From Candidatus Aenigmatarchaeota archaeon (GTDB lineage: Archaea > Aenigmatarchaeota > Aenigmatarchaeia > QMZS01): DNA of 6,939 nucleotides. Below, piece by piece: positions 6,497-6,939 of this stretch. Below the pieces are notes generated by a model, which saw only the letters and a list, made by a program, of their open reading frames with translations, was not told where the DNA came from and made no database searches. The stretch spans positions 1 to 6,939 of the forward strand of contig QMZS01000046.1 in assembly GCA_003663295.1 (NCBI GenBank), in the 5' to 3' direction. A program made the position numbers and the translations under genes. Numbering within the stretch: position 1 is the first letter of the stretch; each line of letters opens with the position of its first letter.

Positions 6497-6928
6497 GGGT
6501 GTTGCTATAATCCCACCTAAACCCGCGGAGGCAATCTGATGGATAACTCCAGAAGTCAGGTTTGCAATATCTTGTATTTCCCCGGCCGAGACATTCATGA
6601 TATTCGGTTTTAGAATTTCGATTGAACTTGGACCATAGGAAATAGTTATTATCATAAGAGTTTTTAAATCCTGGACCATTACACTCGTTTCAACAATTTG
6701 AGAATATGCAAATTCAATGCCTTTCATTGGTTTTTCAACTTTTTCTATTTTGCTGAAATCTTTTTTGTAAACAAAAGAAGTTTTTATTTTCTCGAGTTTA
6801 TCAATATGTTCTTTCAGGCTTTTCTCCACAATTTCTTTATTCACCCCAAGAACTTCAAATATAAATCCAACTTTCATCCATTTTTTACCTTCAAGCTCTT
6901 TCATCCTGCATTTTAGTTCTGCGTCCAT
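6488..6928 (-). CDS. Conserved-looking hypothetical alpha/beta protein, possible ferredoxin-like fold
   Basis: The 146-residue product has no signal peptide or membrane helix and looks soluble. The order of predicted elements is strand (17-27, WMKVGFIFEVL), helix (29-47), strand (50-57), strand (71-85), helix (87-97), strand (101-107) and a C-terminal helix (115-133) ending in a Gly-rich tail. This beta-alpha-beta-beta-alpha-beta order would suit a ferredoxin-like or ACT-type fold; that is read by eye only. The ATG at 6928 is preceded by an in-frame TAA within the last 11 bases, so the gene does not run off the window. A second ATG at 6904 would remove eight residues. No catalytic or metal-binding motif is visible, and the family is not recognised. 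It converges on the membrane-protein gene with a 35-base gap. Confidence 0.75.
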   Translation of the reverse strand: MDAELKCRMKELEGKKWMKVGFIFEVLGVNKEIVEKSLKEHIDKLEKIKTSFVYKKDFSKIEKVEKPMKGIEFAYSQIVETSVMVQDLKTLMIITISYGPSSIEILKPNIMNVSAGEIQDIANLTSGVIHQIASAGLGGIIATPKK

Positions 6929-6939
6929 AATTAATTAAA

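Noticed and set aside
1..6939. CRISPR, toxin-antitoxin, phage or transposon content
   Set aside because: No direct-repeat array, terminal inverted repeats, integrase, transposase or toxin-like pair was seen on either strand.

Overview
The window reads as a piece of an AT-rich archaeal genome, most likely from a DPANN-type lineage such as Woesearchaeota or Pacearchaeota. That placement is inferred from gene content, not from any search. Two genes belong to archaeal/eukaryotic families: a diphthine synthase, which modifies elongation factor 2, and a Pth2-type peptidyl-tRNA hydrolase. Genes are tightly packed, often with no visible Shine-Dalgarno sequence. Two adjacent genes encode cysteine-rich exported proteins with CGxxxC...GE...CPxDC modules. 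No RNA gene, CRISPR array, insertion sequence or integration site is visible.

Left block (1-3590, + strand): a two-gene cell-surface unit. The first gene enters from outside the window and is open from base 1. It has a disulfide-type Cys-rich N-terminal part, a middle part with faint resemblance to CWB2 cell-wall-binding repeats, beta-rich segments, and a C-terminal gingipain-like (peptidase C25, caspase-fold) domain with a candidate His/Cys dyad. Two bases after its stop begins a single-pass membrane protein with a signal peptide, beta-rich ectodomain, the same kind of Cys-rich module and a C-terminal membrane anchor. The pair probably works together at the cell surface.

Middle block (3631-5841, - strand): a three-gene operon in the order pth2, amidohydrolase, dphB. 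It joins rescue of stalled peptidyl-tRNAs and EF-2 diphthamide synthesis to a metal-dependent amidohydrolase of unknown substrate. The amidohydrolase stop and the dphB start are one base apart.

Right block (5863-6928): a small polytopic membrane protein is transcribed divergently from pth2, only 21 bases away. It is split over two overlapping frames, with hydrophobicity that continues across the switch, which suggests a frameshift (mutation, programmed event or assembly error). A convergent 146-residue soluble protein, apparently alpha/beta and of unknown function, closes the window.

The best leads are the surface peptidase with its membrane partner, the frame break near 6064-6117, and the amidohydrolase inside a translation-related operon. 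None of these is proven to be a new system from sequence alone.
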